A DNA stretch of 64,000 nucleotides from DASTFP01 sp963744345 (GTDB taxonomy: Bacteria; Verrucomicrobiota; Verrucomicrobiia; Chthoniobacterales; Terrimicrobiaceae). Made by a program: the position numbers and the translations under genes. The notes below the pieces were generated by a model. It had not been told where the DNA came from and made no database searches. It saw nothing but the letters and a program-made list of their open reading frames with translations. The first letter of the stretch is position 1, and each line of letters begins with the position of its first letter. This document shows positions 43,975-53,280 of this stretch, in pieces. The DNA lies in NCBI GenBank assembly GCA_963744345.1, contig CAVUTD010000015.1, positions 62,001 through 126,000 of the forward strand, read 5' to 3'.

Positions 43975-45607
43975 ACCGGACCGTGCAGATGTAATTATCA
44001 TGGGCGCGGGAGCGTCGGGCGCAACTGCGGCGAAGGTTCTGACCGAGCGTGGACTGCGCGTGGTGGCGCTTGAACGCGGTCCCTGGCGCAAGCGCGAAAG
44101 CTTTGGAGGCGATGAGCTCGCGAACGTGAATCGCTACAACCTTTGGCCCGATCCAATTCTTAATCCGAGGACCTATCGGGAGTCCGCCCAAGGAGAGACG
44201 AAAATCGAGCTTTTCTGTCCCGTACCCCAGATGGTGGGTGGCGGAACCGTCCACTGGCAGGGCTGGCTTCCACGTTTTACCGAGAGGGATTTCAAACTAC
44301 GCACGATCGTCGGCGACGTTCCTGGGACAACTCTGGTTGATTGGCCGATCACCTACACCGAACTCGAACCGTACTACACACAGGTCGAGTGGGCTTTTGG
44401 TGTCTCGGGTGCGGGAGGCGTAAACAAGTTTGAATCTTTCCGCAGCAAAGATTATCCGTGCCCCCCGTTGCCCTCTACCCGCTACGGGCAAAAATTCCAT
44501 CAAGGTTGTCGCAGGCTAGGCTACAACTCTTTTCCGACTCCAATGGCCGCCTTATCGCGTCCGTACAACGGGCGACCAGTAACAGTGCAAAGCGCCTTCG
44601 CCCAACAGCACGGCGATCCAACGGGCACGCGTTCAAGCGCTCTCTCGGTCTTCGTTCCCGACGCGCTGAAGACAGGTCGTTACGACTTGCGCCCAGATTG
44701 CTACGTGCATGAAATCACCGTTGACGAACGTGGTCGATGCAAGGGCGCCGTGTACCAGGACGGCGACGGCGATTTTATCGAGCAGGAGGCAGACATCTTC
44801 ATCCTCGCGTGTGGTGCGGTGGAGTCGGCGCGTTTGCTCCTCCTCTCGCGCTCGGGGCGCTTTCCACGTGGCCTTGCCAACGGGAGCGATCTTGTTGGCC
44901 GCAACGCCACTTTCCATGAGTATAGCGCCGCGGTGGGTGTCTTTGAAGATCCGATCTATGCTTGGGCAGGCGGCGGCTATGTTGCCGCGAGCAGCTTCCA
45001 ATTCTACGAGCATGATGATAATAGAGGCTTCGTAGGAGGTTGCCACATTGCTTCGGCGGGCGTTGGCATTCCGTTGCCGATTAATTGGAGCATTCCTAGC
45101 CGCCCCGCCTGGGGCGTGGAAGCCAAGCAGATCGATCGCGACTTCTATAATCATAGCTTTGCCGTCGGGATGGTAGTGCACGACTTGCCACAGCACGAAA
45201 GTCGCGTAGAGCTTGACGACCAGGTTAAGGACGCGTGGGGATTGCCGGTTGCTCGTATCACGAACAAGATTCACGAAAATGACCTGAAGATGGGCCGGTG
45301 GGTGATCGATCATAATGCGGAAATTCTGGAGGCTGCCGGAGCGAAAAAGGTCTACCGCGTCTATCCGGAGCGAATCACTGGCAACTGTTCTCACCAGCAC
45401 GGCACCACGCGCATGGGGAACGATCCTGCAGCTTCGGTGCTCAATAAGTGGTGCCAGGCGCATGAAGCAGACAATCTTTTTGTTGTCGACGGCGGGCCAT
45501 TTCCCACGGGAACCGGCGCAAACCCTACGCTAACGATTATGGCTAACGCCTGGCGCGTCTCCGAATATATCGCCGACCGCTATCACTCCGAGCGCAAGTC
45601 GCAGTAG
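43958..45607 (+). CDS. GMC-family FAD oxidoreductase, sugar dehydrogenase catalytic subunit
   Basis: Start ATG 43958 (MAQKRKPDRADVIIMGAGAS) follows a strong GGAGGAG, giving 549 residues. The FAD-binding GAGASGATAAKVL is at the N-terminus, and the substrate lid includes VGGGTVHWQGWLPRF. The catalytic His is in NCSHQHGTTRMGNDP, and the C-terminal FAD loop is DGGPFPTGTGANPTLTIMAN. It should oxidise a hydroxyl of a sugar or glycoside, possibly at C3. Electron acceptor genes such as a cytochrome c subunit are missing here. An IolE-like enzyme and a sugar transporter follow on the same strand. Confidence 0.9.
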   Translation: MAQKRKPDRADVIIMGAGASGATAAKVLTERGLRVVALERGPWRKRESFGGDELANVNRYNLWPDPILNPRTYRESAQGETKIELFCPVPQMVGGGTVHWQGWLPRFTERDFKLRTIVGDVPGTTLVDWPITYTELEPYYTQVEWAFGVSGAGGVNKFESFRSKDYPCPPLPSTRYGQKFHQGCRRLGYNSFPTPMAALSRPYNGRPVTVQSAFAQQHGDPTGTRSSALSVFVPDALKTGRYDLRPDCYVHEITVDERGRCKGAVYQDGDGDFIEQEADIFILACGAVESARLLLLSRSGRFPRGLANGSDLVGRNATFHEYSAAVGVFEDPIYAWAGGGYVAASSFQFYEHDDNRGFVGGCHIASAGVGIPLPINWSIPSRPAWGVEAKQIDRDFYNHSFAVGMVVHDLPQHESRVELDDQVKDAWGLPVARITNKIHENDLKMGRWVIDHNAEILEAAGAKKVYRVYPERITGNCSHQHGTTRMGNDPAASVLNKWCQAHEADNLFVVDGGPFPTGTGANPTLTIMANAWRVSEYIADRYHSERKSQ

Positions 45608-45681
45608 CTGAAAAGACCTATGAGTTATCAAGCCCATCACATGAGCGGCCGAGGATGTGGCTCGGTTAATGGATTTTAGAG

Positions 45682-46518
45682 ATGACCCCCTGGAAGAAAG
45701 CGTATCAAACGAACTGTTGGGGAGTTCTTGGAGGAGAACCGGTCGGGGTCACTTCAGTGAAAGACCTCTTCTACCGGACTTTTGGCGACATCGATCGCGC
45801 CATCGTAGAGATCGGTCAGGCTGGCTATCAGGCTATCGAATTGTTCGACGGCAATCTTGTGCAGTATGAAGGGAAATCGAATGAACTTCAAAGGCGGCTT
45901 AGCGATGCCGGTTTGAGCCTGCTAGCCGTTTATAGCGGAGGAAATTTCGTCTTTCCCGAGATCTTGCCGGAAGAGCTATGGCGCATCGAGAAGGCAGCCG
46001 ATCTCGCTGCAGAGATGGGTGCCGAACACTTGGTTGTTGGCGGCGGCGCAAAACGAACTCTTCCGGCGACCGAAGAGGATTACAGCCGGCTCGGCGCCGC
46101 GCTGGACCAGGTTGCCGACCTCGCTGAAAAGCGTGGCTTGCTCGCACATTATCATCCTCACCTCACCACCATGGCTGAAACGCCCGACCAAGTTCGGAAG
46201 GTTTTCTCTTCGTCAAGAATTTGCTTCTGCCCGGACACCGCTCATCTCTATGCGGGAGGGGGCGATCCCGCGAAACTAATCCTCGAACATGCTAAGCGGA
46301 TCAAGTATGTGCATCTCAAGGATTTTCAGCGCGAGCCCTTCGCTTTTCTGCCACTGGGCAAAGGAGAGCTGGATATGGAGGCCATCCTCCGCGCGCTAGT
46401 CACGATCGACTACACAGGCTGGATCGCTGTGGAATTGGATGCATACGGCGATCCAAAGACCGGGGCGGAGATCAGCATGCGCTATTTAACCGATTTTGAA
46501 GGCCGAGCCGAAAGCTAA
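45682..46518 (+). CDS. Sugar-phosphate isomerase/epimerase, IolE-like TIM barrel
   Basis: 278 residues. TIM-barrel features include GDIDRAIVEIGQAGYQAIEL, LLAVYSGGNFVFPEI, LLAHYHPHLTTMAETPDQVR, CFCPDTAHLYAGG and IKYVHLKDFQ, which hold the divalent-metal ligands (Glu, Asp, His, Glu). The family includes inosose dehydratase (IolE) and hydroxypyruvate- or keto-sugar isomerases. Next to a GMC sugar dehydrogenase it could act on a 3-keto sugar by beta-elimination or isomerisation. The precise substrate is not visible. Confidence 0.88.
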   Translation: MTPWKKAYQTNCWGVLGGEPVGVTSVKDLFYRTFGDIDRAIVEIGQAGYQAIELFDGNLVQYEGKSNELQRRLSDAGLSLLAVYSGGNFVFPEILPEELWRIEKAADLAAEMGAEHLVVGGGAKRTLPATEEDYSRLGAALDQVADLAEKRGLLAHYHPHLTTMAETPDQVRKVFSSSRICFCPDTAHLYAGGGDPAKLILEHAKRIKYVHLKDFQREPFAFLPLGKGELDMEAILRALVTIDYTGWIAVELDAYGDPKTGAEISMRYLTDFEGRAES

Positions 46519-46570
46519 TGAGCGAATCTTCCCGCAGCCATCTACACCCAAATCTACACACCACAAATCG

Positions 46571-47698
46571 ATGAAAAGAATTTACTCTTCAAAAGCGCTC
46601 GCCGTCGTGGCCGCGCTCAGTTGCGGATTCGTAGTATCCGCGTCGAGCCAAACCGTCGATCCCGACAAAGCACTTGCCGAGCTCCAAAAAACTCCTCTAA
46701 GCAAAGGTCCCAACGGCGAAACTCCCTCTTCGGCCAGTTCTGTCACCTTAACTCCGGAAGAAATCGCTAAAATAAAGGAACTAAAGCCTAAGGCAGCGAT
46801 CGTTATGCACTATGCAGGGAACGATTGGTCGCTGGCGCAAGTGGCCGGACTCAAGGAGCAGTTTGGCAAGATGGGCATTGAAGTCATTTCAGTAACCGAC
46901 GCCGGCTTTAAACCTGAGAAGCAAGTCGCCGATATCGAGACAGTTCTGGCCCAGAAGCCACACATCATTGTCTCGATCCCGACCGATCCGGTCTCCACAG
47001 CAGACGCTTATCGGAAGGCTGCCGAGCAGGGAGTCAAGCTAGTCTTCATGGATAATGTCCCCAGGGGCCTAGAGGCTGGCAAAGACTATGTGAGTGTCGT
47101 TTCAGCGGACAACTATGGCAATGGCGTGGCCGCTGCCCACCTGATGGCAAAGGCCTTGAAGGGAAAAGGGAAGATCGGACTCGTGTTTCATGCCGCTGAC
47201 TTTTTCGTGACGCGCCAGCGCCTCGACGGTTTCAAGAAGACGATGGCCGAAAACTATCCGCAGATCAAAATCGTTGGCGAGCAAGGCATCGGAGGACCGG
47301 ACTTCTCCGGCGACGGTGACAAAGCCGCCTCGGCGCTTTTGACGTCAAATCGCGACCTCAACGGCATCTGGGCCGTCTGGGATGTTCCGGCAGAGGGAGT
47401 GATCTCGGCGGCTCGATCCGCCGGGAAGGACAACCTTGTCATTACGACTTGCGATCTCGGCCTCAATGTGGCGATCGAAATGGCTCAGGACGGGTTTGTG
47501 AAGGGATTGGGAGCGCAGCGGCCCTTTGACCAAGGGACTACCGAGGCGCTTCTTGCAGGATATGGGCTTCTTGGAAAGCAAGGACCTCCTTATGTAGCCC
47601 TACCTGCCCTTCCGGTAACTCGAGACAATCTGCTCCAAGCGTGGAAAGACGTGTATCACACTGAGGCTCCCTCCACGGTTAAAGATAGCATGCAATAG
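46571..47698 (+). CDS. Sugar ABC transporter, periplasmic binding protein
   Basis: 375 residues from ATG 46571. The signal peptide is RIYSSKALAVVAALSCGFVV. The mature protein is a ribose-type (RbsB/LacI-like) binding protein: ELKPKAAIVMHYAGNDWSLA, ISVTDAGFKPEKQVADIETV, KPHIIVSIPTDPVSTADAYR, and VFMDNVPRGLEAG. It captures a sugar in the periplasm for the ATPase and permease encoded next. The ligand is unknown. The three transporter genes are in order and adjacent. Confidence 0.92.
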   Translation: MKRIYSSKALAVVAALSCGFVVSASSQTVDPDKALAELQKTPLSKGPNGETPSSASSVTLTPEEIAKIKELKPKAAIVMHYAGNDWSLAQVAGLKEQFGKMGIEVISVTDAGFKPEKQVADIETVLAQKPHIIVSIPTDPVSTADAYRKAAEQGVKLVFMDNVPRGLEAGKDYVSVVSADNYGNGVAAAHLMAKALKGKGKIGLVFHAADFFVTRQRLDGFKKTMAENYPQIKIVGEQGIGGPDFSGDGDKAASALLTSNRDLNGIWAVWDVPAEGVISAARSAGKDNLVITTCDLGLNVAIEMAQDGFVKGLGAQRPFDQGTTEALLAGYGLLGKQGPPYVALPALPVTRDNLLQAWKDVYHTEAPSTVKDSMQ

Positions 47699-47747
47699 GA
47701 GCGGCTCTTAGCTGCATTATCGATCAGTAAGACCTGCAGATAACGTC

Positions 47748-49310
47748 ATGAGTGGGCCCCCGGATGAACAAGGCGAGGTCGTCGCAATGACGGGAATTGC
47801 CAAGTCATTCGGCGGTGTCGCTGCGTTGGATCACGTCGATTTTTCCGTCAGAACAGGCGAAATTCATGCCCTGCTCGGTGGAAACGGCGCTGGAAAATCG
47901 ACGATCCTCAAAATGCTTTCGGGCGTTCACAAGCCCGACAAGGGTGAAATTCGAATCAACGGAGTAAAGCTCGAAGAGCATACGCCGGAAGCAGCACGTC
48001 GTGCGGGAATAGCAATGATCTTCCAAGAGATGAGCCTGATCCCATCTCTGAGTGTCGCTCAAAATGTCTTCTTAACACGCGAACCTAAGGGTGCGATGGG
48101 ATTACTCGACGATGCGACTGCCTTAAAAGAAGCGCGCACCCTGCTTGAAAAGATCGGCGTCGATCTCGATCCACGACGGCGCGTTGAGAATCTTAGTGCC
48201 GGCCAGCGGCAACTGACAGAAATCGCCAAAGCCCTTTCGCAGCAGGCGAGCGTCTTGATCATGGACGAGCCAACCTCCACCCTGAGCACTTCGGAGATCG
48301 ACCATTTGTTTAAGTTTCTCGATAGATTGAAGCGCTCCCATGCTTCCATCATTTACGTCTCGCATCGAATGGAAGAAATTCGGCGGATCGCGGACCGCGT
48401 CACAGTTATCCGCAATGGACGCAATGTCATGACCAAAGCGGTGGCGGAAACGACGCTTGACGAAATCGTGGAGGAAATTGTCGGGCGCAGAATCGGCGCC
48501 TTCGAACGCCAGGCTCGCAAAAGCAAACCAGGGGCCGAGGTGCTGCGCTGTTCTAATCTTACCGCAAGACCTCGACCGGTCCAGGCAGGCCTCAGTATCC
48601 GCGGCGGCGAGATAGTTGGGATCGCCGGGCTGATGGGGAGTGGGCGAACCTCCCTGGCGAAGGCAATATTTGGGATGCAACCACTCGTCACGGGCGAAGT
48701 TCGCCTGAAGGAAAAAAGCGTCAGGATCAGCTCACCCCCAGAGGCAGTCAAAGCGGGAGTCGCCATGATTCCCGAGGATCGCCTCACACAAGGTTTGGTG
48801 CTTCAGCATAGCGTCGCGGATAACATGACACTTCCGATTATCGATAGAGTCTCTCGCTTAGGCTTCGTCCAGGAAGCTAAGGAGCAAAGCTTGGTGGGAA
48901 ATTATATCAAGCAGCTGCGGGTCAAGACGGCATCGCCTCAAAAACCAGTCCGCACCCTCTCTGGAGGTAATCAACAAAAAGTCGTCCTGGCGAAATGGCT
49001 GGCGACAGATCCGCTTCTCTTGATCCTGGATGAACCCACTGCGGGTGTCGATATCGGCAGCAAGACAGAGATCGTGGAGATCATTCGTGAGTTTGCGGAT
49101 CGAGGAAGAGGGGTCCTGGTTATCTCGTCGGAGCCCGCTGAGCTCCTCGCATTGAGCGATCGGATCTTGATTATGGCTGGCGGTCGGATTGTGCGAGAGG
49201 TTAGCTCGGAAGAAATTGAAGCTTGGGCTGAAGGATCAACGGACACAGCGCATAGAGTCAGTTTGATGGAAACCGGTCTACAGGTTGCCATCCAGGAGGC
49301 CAATTCATGA
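47748..49310 (+). CDS. Sugar ABC transporter ATP-binding protein (RbsA/MglA type)
   Basis: 520 residues with two ATPase domains. First half: Walker A GGNGAGKST, signature LSAGQRQLTEIA, Walker B VLIMDEPTSTLS. Second half: a weaker P-loop GLMGSGRTSLAK, signature LSGGNQQKVVLAKWL, Walker B LLILDEPTAGVDIG. This is the usual tandem layout of ribose/galactose importers, with a less canonical second site. The stop overlaps the permease start by four bases. Confidence 0.95.
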   Translation: MSGPPDEQGEVVAMTGIAKSFGGVAALDHVDFSVRTGEIHALLGGNGAGKSTILKMLSGVHKPDKGEIRINGVKLEEHTPEAARRAGIAMIFQEMSLIPSLSVAQNVFLTREPKGAMGLLDDATALKEARTLLEKIGVDLDPRRRVENLSAGQRQLTEIAKALSQQASVLIMDEPTSTLSTSEIDHLFKFLDRLKRSHASIIYVSHRMEEIRRIADRVTVIRNGRNVMTKAVAETTLDEIVEEIVGRRIGAFERQARKSKPGAEVLRCSNLTARPRPVQAGLSIRGGEIVGIAGLMGSGRTSLAKAIFGMQPLVTGEVRLKEKSVRISSPPEAVKAGVAMIPEDRLTQGLVLQHSVADNMTLPIIDRVSRLGFVQEAKEQSLVGNYIKQLRVKTASPQKPVRTLSGGNQQKVVLAKWLATDPLLLILDEPTAGVDIGSKTEIVEIIREFADRGRGVLVISSEPAELLALSDRILIMAGGRIVREVSSEEIEAWAEGSTDTAHRVSLMETGLQVAIQEANS

Positions 49311-50284
49311 CTGCGGAAACAGAAGTTACCGGCCAAAGGAGCGAAACCTTTCTCAGCCGAGCAAAGGAAGATTGGCGACAATATGTTATTTACGCAGGAT
49401 TCGTCGCGATCTTCATCTTTTTCTCGCTGACTCTTAGTGACAAGGGATTTCTTGATCCGAACAACTTGCTAAATATTGTCCGCCAGACGGCGATGATCGC
49501 CATCATGGCCGTAGGCATGACTTTCGTCCTGTCGGCGGGTGAAATCGATCTGTCAATTGGCTCCGTCGCGGGTCTCGCTTCGGTGACCACTGCGCTCGCG
49601 TTAGCTAAGTTTGGTCTTATGGGAGGGATATTTTGCGGACTTCTCACAGGTATCGTGGTGGGCATGATCAATGGTCTCTTGACAACACGAGTTGGGATTC
49701 CTTCGTTCCTGGTGACGCTGGCCATGATGGGGATCGCCAAGGGGACAGCGATGTGGGTGAGCAACACCGCGGCAATCCCCATTCTCAACAAGACCTACTT
49801 CACCACCTTTGGATCTGGGAACGTTGGCCCCATACCGGTGCTCTTGATCTGGGCGCTGATCGCCGCGGTTATCGGTCACGTTGCACTACGCAAGACAACA
49901 TTCGGCCGGAAAGTCTTGGCGACTGGTGGAAGCGAAACTGCCGCCAAATTTACGGGAGTAAAAACGCATAACATCAAGTTGCAGGTTCTCATGATTTCTA
50001 GTTTGACGGCAGCGCTGGCCGGAATGCTCTACGCAGGTCGGCTGCGGTCCGGGCGTTTCCAACTGGGCGAGGGGGATGAGCTGTCGGTCATCGCGGCGGC
50101 TGTGCTTGGTGGGACGAGCTTGTTTGGAGGCTTTGGTTCAGTGGTGGGATCGATTATGGGAGCCCTGATGATTGGGTTAATCAATAACGGCCTGATCTTG
50201 ATGGGACTCGAATTTAGCCAGCAGCTGATCGCCAGGGGAATAATCATTATCCTTGCCGTGACGGTCGCCAGATCACGAAAGTGA
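49307..50284 (+). CDS. Sugar ABC transporter permease (RbsC type)
   Basis: 325 residues with about ten membrane helices, such as FVAIFIFFSLTLS, NLLNIVRQTAMIAIMAVGMT and NNGLILMGLEF. The conserved FVLSAGEIDLSIGSVAGLAS motif marks the RbsC/XylH permease family. It starts in the ATGA overlap with the ATPase gene and is followed four bases later by a Gfo/Idh gene, so the transporter and enzyme are one operon. The transported sugar is unknown. Confidence 0.95.
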   Translation: MTAETEVTGQRSETFLSRAKEDWRQYVIYAGFVAIFIFFSLTLSDKGFLDPNNLLNIVRQTAMIAIMAVGMTFVLSAGEIDLSIGSVAGLASVTTALALAKFGLMGGIFCGLLTGIVVGMINGLLTTRVGIPSFLVTLAMMGIAKGTAMWVSNTAAIPILNKTYFTTFGSGNVGPIPVLLIWALIAAVIGHVALRKTTFGRKVLATGGSETAAKFTGVKTHNIKLQVLMISSLTAALAGMLYAGRLRSGRFQLGEGDELSVIAAAVLGGTSLFGGFGSVVGSIMGALMIGLINNGLILMGLEFSQQLIARGIIIILAVTVARSRK

Positions 50285-50288
50285 GGCC

Positions 50289-51446
50289 ATGAAAAGAAAG
50301 TTGAAAGCTGGAATGGTAGGCGGCGGTCGCGGCGCCTTTATTGGCGGAGTCCATCGGATGGCGATGCGCCTGGATGGAAGGATCGACTTAGTCGCGGGAG
50401 CGTTTTCTTCGGACCCTGAGAAATCGAAAGTCTCCGGCGAGGATCTGTTTCTGGATCCAAAGCGCGTTTATTCGGATTACCGCACGATGGCTGCTGAGGA
50501 AGCAAAGTTACCTATCGGTGAGCGTATCGACTTTGTATGCGTGGTGACTCCCAACCGCACGCATGTGCCGGTCTCCAAGGCATTCCTGGAAGCGGGATTT
50601 CACGTGGTCTGCGATAAGCCGTTGGCATTTAATCTTGAGGAGGCTCTCGACCTTCAACGGTTGGTTAAGCAGACGGGCAAGATCTTCGCGCTGACTCACA
50701 ATTATACGGGTTACCCGATGGTCAAGCAGGCGCGTGAACTCGCGCGCAATGGGGAGCTCGGCGAAATCGTAAAGATTGTCGTGGAGTATCCGCAAGGCTG
50801 GCTCAGCAAACCGATCGATCAGGAGGGACAGAAACAAGCTTCCTGGCGCACCGATCCTGAGGAAGCCGGGGCCGCCGGCTGCCTGGGCGATATTGGCACC
50901 CACGCTGAGAACCTGGCACGCTACATCAGCGGCCTCGAAATCGATGAACTCTGCGCGGAATTCACATCTTTCGTTAAGGGACGCCAGCTGGACGATGACG
51001 CAAATTTACTCCTTCGGTACAGGGGGGGCGCGAAGGGAGTCTTGTTTGCTTCGCAGATTTCTGTTGGAGAGGAAAACCCCCTCAAAATCAGGGTTTACGG
51101 CACGAAGTCCTCGCTCGAGTGGCACCAGGAAGATCCTAACGACCTTATTGTGAAATATTCTGACGCCCCGCGTCGCACTTATCGCCGAGGGAATGAATAC
51201 CTCAGTGATTTCGCAAAACGCTTCGTCCGAATCCCATCTGGCCACCCGGAAGCTTTCATCGAAGCTTTCGCGAACATCTACCTCGAAGCGGCCCGAGCGA
51301 TCGAGGCCGTGCTCGATAAACAGCCTGTGCCTGCGGATTGCGATTTCCCGACGGTCGATGACGGTGTCGAGGGTATGGAGTTCATCGCCGCTGCGGTCAA
51401 GAGCGCCAAAGCAGGCGCTGTCTGGATGAAAATGACCGGAGCTTGA
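50289..51446 (+). CDS. Gfo/Idh/MocA family oxidoreductase
   Basis: 385 residues. The N-terminal dinucleotide site reads KLKAGMVGGGRGAFIGGVHR, and the conserved lysine of this family appears as DKPLAFNLEEALDLQ (E-K-P type, here D-K-P). The C-terminal GAAGCLGDIGTHAENLARYI is characteristic. It would oxidise or reduce a sugar or inositol carbonyl with NAD(P). Lying between a sugar permease and upstream dehydrogenase and isomerase genes, it probably completes the same catabolic route. Confidence 0.92.
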   Translation: MKRKLKAGMVGGGRGAFIGGVHRMAMRLDGRIDLVAGAFSSDPEKSKVSGEDLFLDPKRVYSDYRTMAAEEAKLPIGERIDFVCVVTPNRTHVPVSKAFLEAGFHVVCDKPLAFNLEEALDLQRLVKQTGKIFALTHNYTGYPMVKQARELARNGELGEIVKIVVEYPQGWLSKPIDQEGQKQASWRTDPEEAGAAGCLGDIGTHAENLARYISGLEIDELCAEFTSFVKGRQLDDDANLLLRYRGGAKGVLFASQISVGEENPLKIRVYGTKSSLEWHQEDPNDLIVKYSDAPRRTYRRGNEYLSDFAKRFVRIPSGHPEAFIEAFANIYLEAARAIEAVLDKQPVPADCDFPTVDDGVEGMEFIAAAVKSAKAGAVWMKMTGA

Positions 51447-51467
51447 ACAGCCGGCAATTAGCGACTT

Positions 51468-52055
51468 GTGGATGACGGGATCAGCGGGCCGGATTTTTTC
51501 GATACCCGCTACGCAACGGGCAAAATGCCTTGGGACTTCGGGGGAGTTCCAAGTTCGTTGAAGCTGTTTCTGGAAAAGAACGCGGGCCCCGGGCATGTGT
51601 TGATCCCGGGCTGTGGTTCGGGCTACGAGATCGAAGCGTTTTCCTCAGCGGGCTGGGACGCGATCGGAATCGATTTTAGCACCGTTGCCGTGGCGCGCGC
51701 GCGAAGATTGCTCGGCCCGCTCTCGCACAAAGTCTCCGAAGGTGATTTCTTTGCCTATCCCCTCCGCGAGGGCTGGTTCGACATCATCTATGAGCGCACT
51801 TTTCTGTGCGCGTTGCCTCCGAGCTTCTGGCCTCGCTACGCTCAACGAATGGCCAAGCTGGTCGCCTCCTCGGGCATTCTCTGTGGTTTTTTCTTCTTCG
51901 GTCCCGAAGACGAGCCTCCGCCGCACCCAATTTCGCAAAGCCAGCTCGATGATTTGCTCGGCGGCTATTTTCGACGGATCGAAGACATGGCGGTGGACGA
52001 TTCTTTGCCCCTTTATGCCGGTAAGGAACGCTGGCAAATTTGGAGACGTACGTAA
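51468..52055 (+). CDS. TPMT-like SAM-dependent methyltransferase
   Basis: 195 residues from GTG 51468. The fold is class I methyltransferase of the thiopurine S-methyltransferase group: FFDTRYATGKMPWDFGGVPS, SAM loop VLIPGCGSGYEIEAFSSAGW, DAIGIDFSTVAVARAR, then FDIIYERTFLCALPPSFWPR. The substrate is unknown; related proteins methylate thiols, selenium or halides. It follows the sugar operon by 21 bases but need not share its function. Confidence 0.88.
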   Translation: MDDGISGPDFFDTRYATGKMPWDFGGVPSSLKLFLEKNAGPGHVLIPGCGSGYEIEAFSSAGWDAIGIDFSTVAVARARRLLGPLSHKVSEGDFFAYPLREGWFDIIYERTFLCALPPSFWPRYAQRMAKLVASSGILCGFFFFGPEDEPPPHPISQSQLDDLLGGYFRRIEDMAVDDSLPLYAGKERWQIWRRT

Positions 52056-52178
52056 GGGATCGTCGCGCAGATTGATGGCGTTCTCGATTGTTCCTGGAGA
52101 AGCGATCTCGCAGGTGTCTGTGATTGGCCCAAGGTTCGTAAGGAGCTTTCGCTCCAGGGGAATGCTCTCGAGCGGTAA

Positions 52179-52814
52179 TCAAGGCTGCGGCACGACCATA
52201 TCAAGGGACCGCCAGAGGTACCAACTTGCCACGGATCGATGTGGTCGCCAGCGCCTTGAGTGGCGAAGAATCGCCTCCGGCTTGACCACGCGACCGCGGC
52301 GATACAGAAGACTGAAAGCCTTCCGAATACCAAAATCTCCCGCCGGCATCACGTCCGGTCGGCCCAGGAAGAAGATCATGAGCATCTGAACCGTCCAGGG
52401 ACCGATGCCGCGCACCTGCGTGAGCCGCTCGATCAACTCATCGTCGCTCAGTTCCCCTGCGACTTCGCCGTGCGGAACGGTGCCATCGAGCGAGCGCGCG
52501 GCAAGATCCCGCACTGCGAGAAGTTTGTTCTTGGAAAGACCGGCCCTGCGTAACGAATCATCGGGCAAAGCCTGCAACGCGGTGGCACTCGCCACCGGCA
52601 TTAGCGCGAGCACGCGCCCATGAATCGCTTCCGCAGCCTTGCCATGGAGCTGCTGAAAAACAATGGAGCGAAGCAAGGCTTGAAACAGATCGACGTCGGG
52701 TACTGGCGCGAGGTTGCAGGGACCTACACGGTCGATCACACGGCCCAGCACGGGATCGCCCGCGGCAAGTTCGCGTGCCGCCATCTGCGTCTCGATCGAG
52801 GAAGTCGCTGTCAT
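52179..52814 (-). CDS. alkA: DNA-3-methyladenine glycosylase II (AlkA family)
   Basis: I choose ATG 52814 (MTATSSIETQMAARELAAGD) because the conserved domain starts just after, giving 211 residues; the frame runs on to 53210 without homology. The HhH-GPD motif is clear: LTQVRGIGPWTVQMLMIFFL, then PAGDFGIRKAF with the catalytic Asp. It removes alkylated bases from DNA. The N-terminal domain of E. coli AlkA is absent, as is common for short AlkA homologues. Confidence 0.9.
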   Translation of the reverse strand: MTATSSIETQMAARELAAGDPVLGRVIDRVGPCNLAPVPDVDLFQALLRSIVFQQLHGKAAEAIHGRVLALMPVASATALQALPDDSLRRAGLSKNKLLAVRDLAARSLDGTVPHGEVAGELSDDELIERLTQVRGIGPWTVQMLMIFFLGRPDVMPAGDFGIRKAFSLLYRRGRVVKPEAILRHSRRWRPHRSVASWYLWRSLDMVVPQP

Positions 52815-53280
52815 GCGGAGGGATATCCGGCGCGGCTGCGAGCATTGCGAAGCAGCGTCCATGTGCCAAAGGCGATCATGGAACAACCCGCCGCCGGCCC
52901 GGGACGGTTCTTGAACATGCCTGAGAATCTTGCTCAGAGGCGGAGAAACGTCGAGCGCAGTGTGCGAGCCGGTGATGAGCACAGCTCGAGCAGCGAGAAC
53001 GCTGCGCTCAACCTGATGCCTGCGGCATGTGGATGAAGCTTGAAATGTTCCGGTCGTCATCAAAGTCTTGAGGCCGGCAGTGAGATCGAGTAGGAGGAAT
53101 TTTTGCTCGTTTGATTCGCGGCCAAATCGCGGAAGAGAGCAGGCAATCAATATGTATTGGAAGGAACCATCCCCCAGGAGAAAGTGTCCCTTGCTTATCA
53201 GGGGACCCAACGCTTGGTCACCTCCTTACCTCCGCCGCCGGCGAACAGACAAGTAACAACCTTGAAGTAGAAATTTCCAT
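52815..53280. other. Intergenic, no recognisable gene
   Basis: Upstream region between divergent alkA and the next TIM-barrel gene. Open frames here are extensions of alkA and short unrelated ORFs with no domain. Confidence 0.5.
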
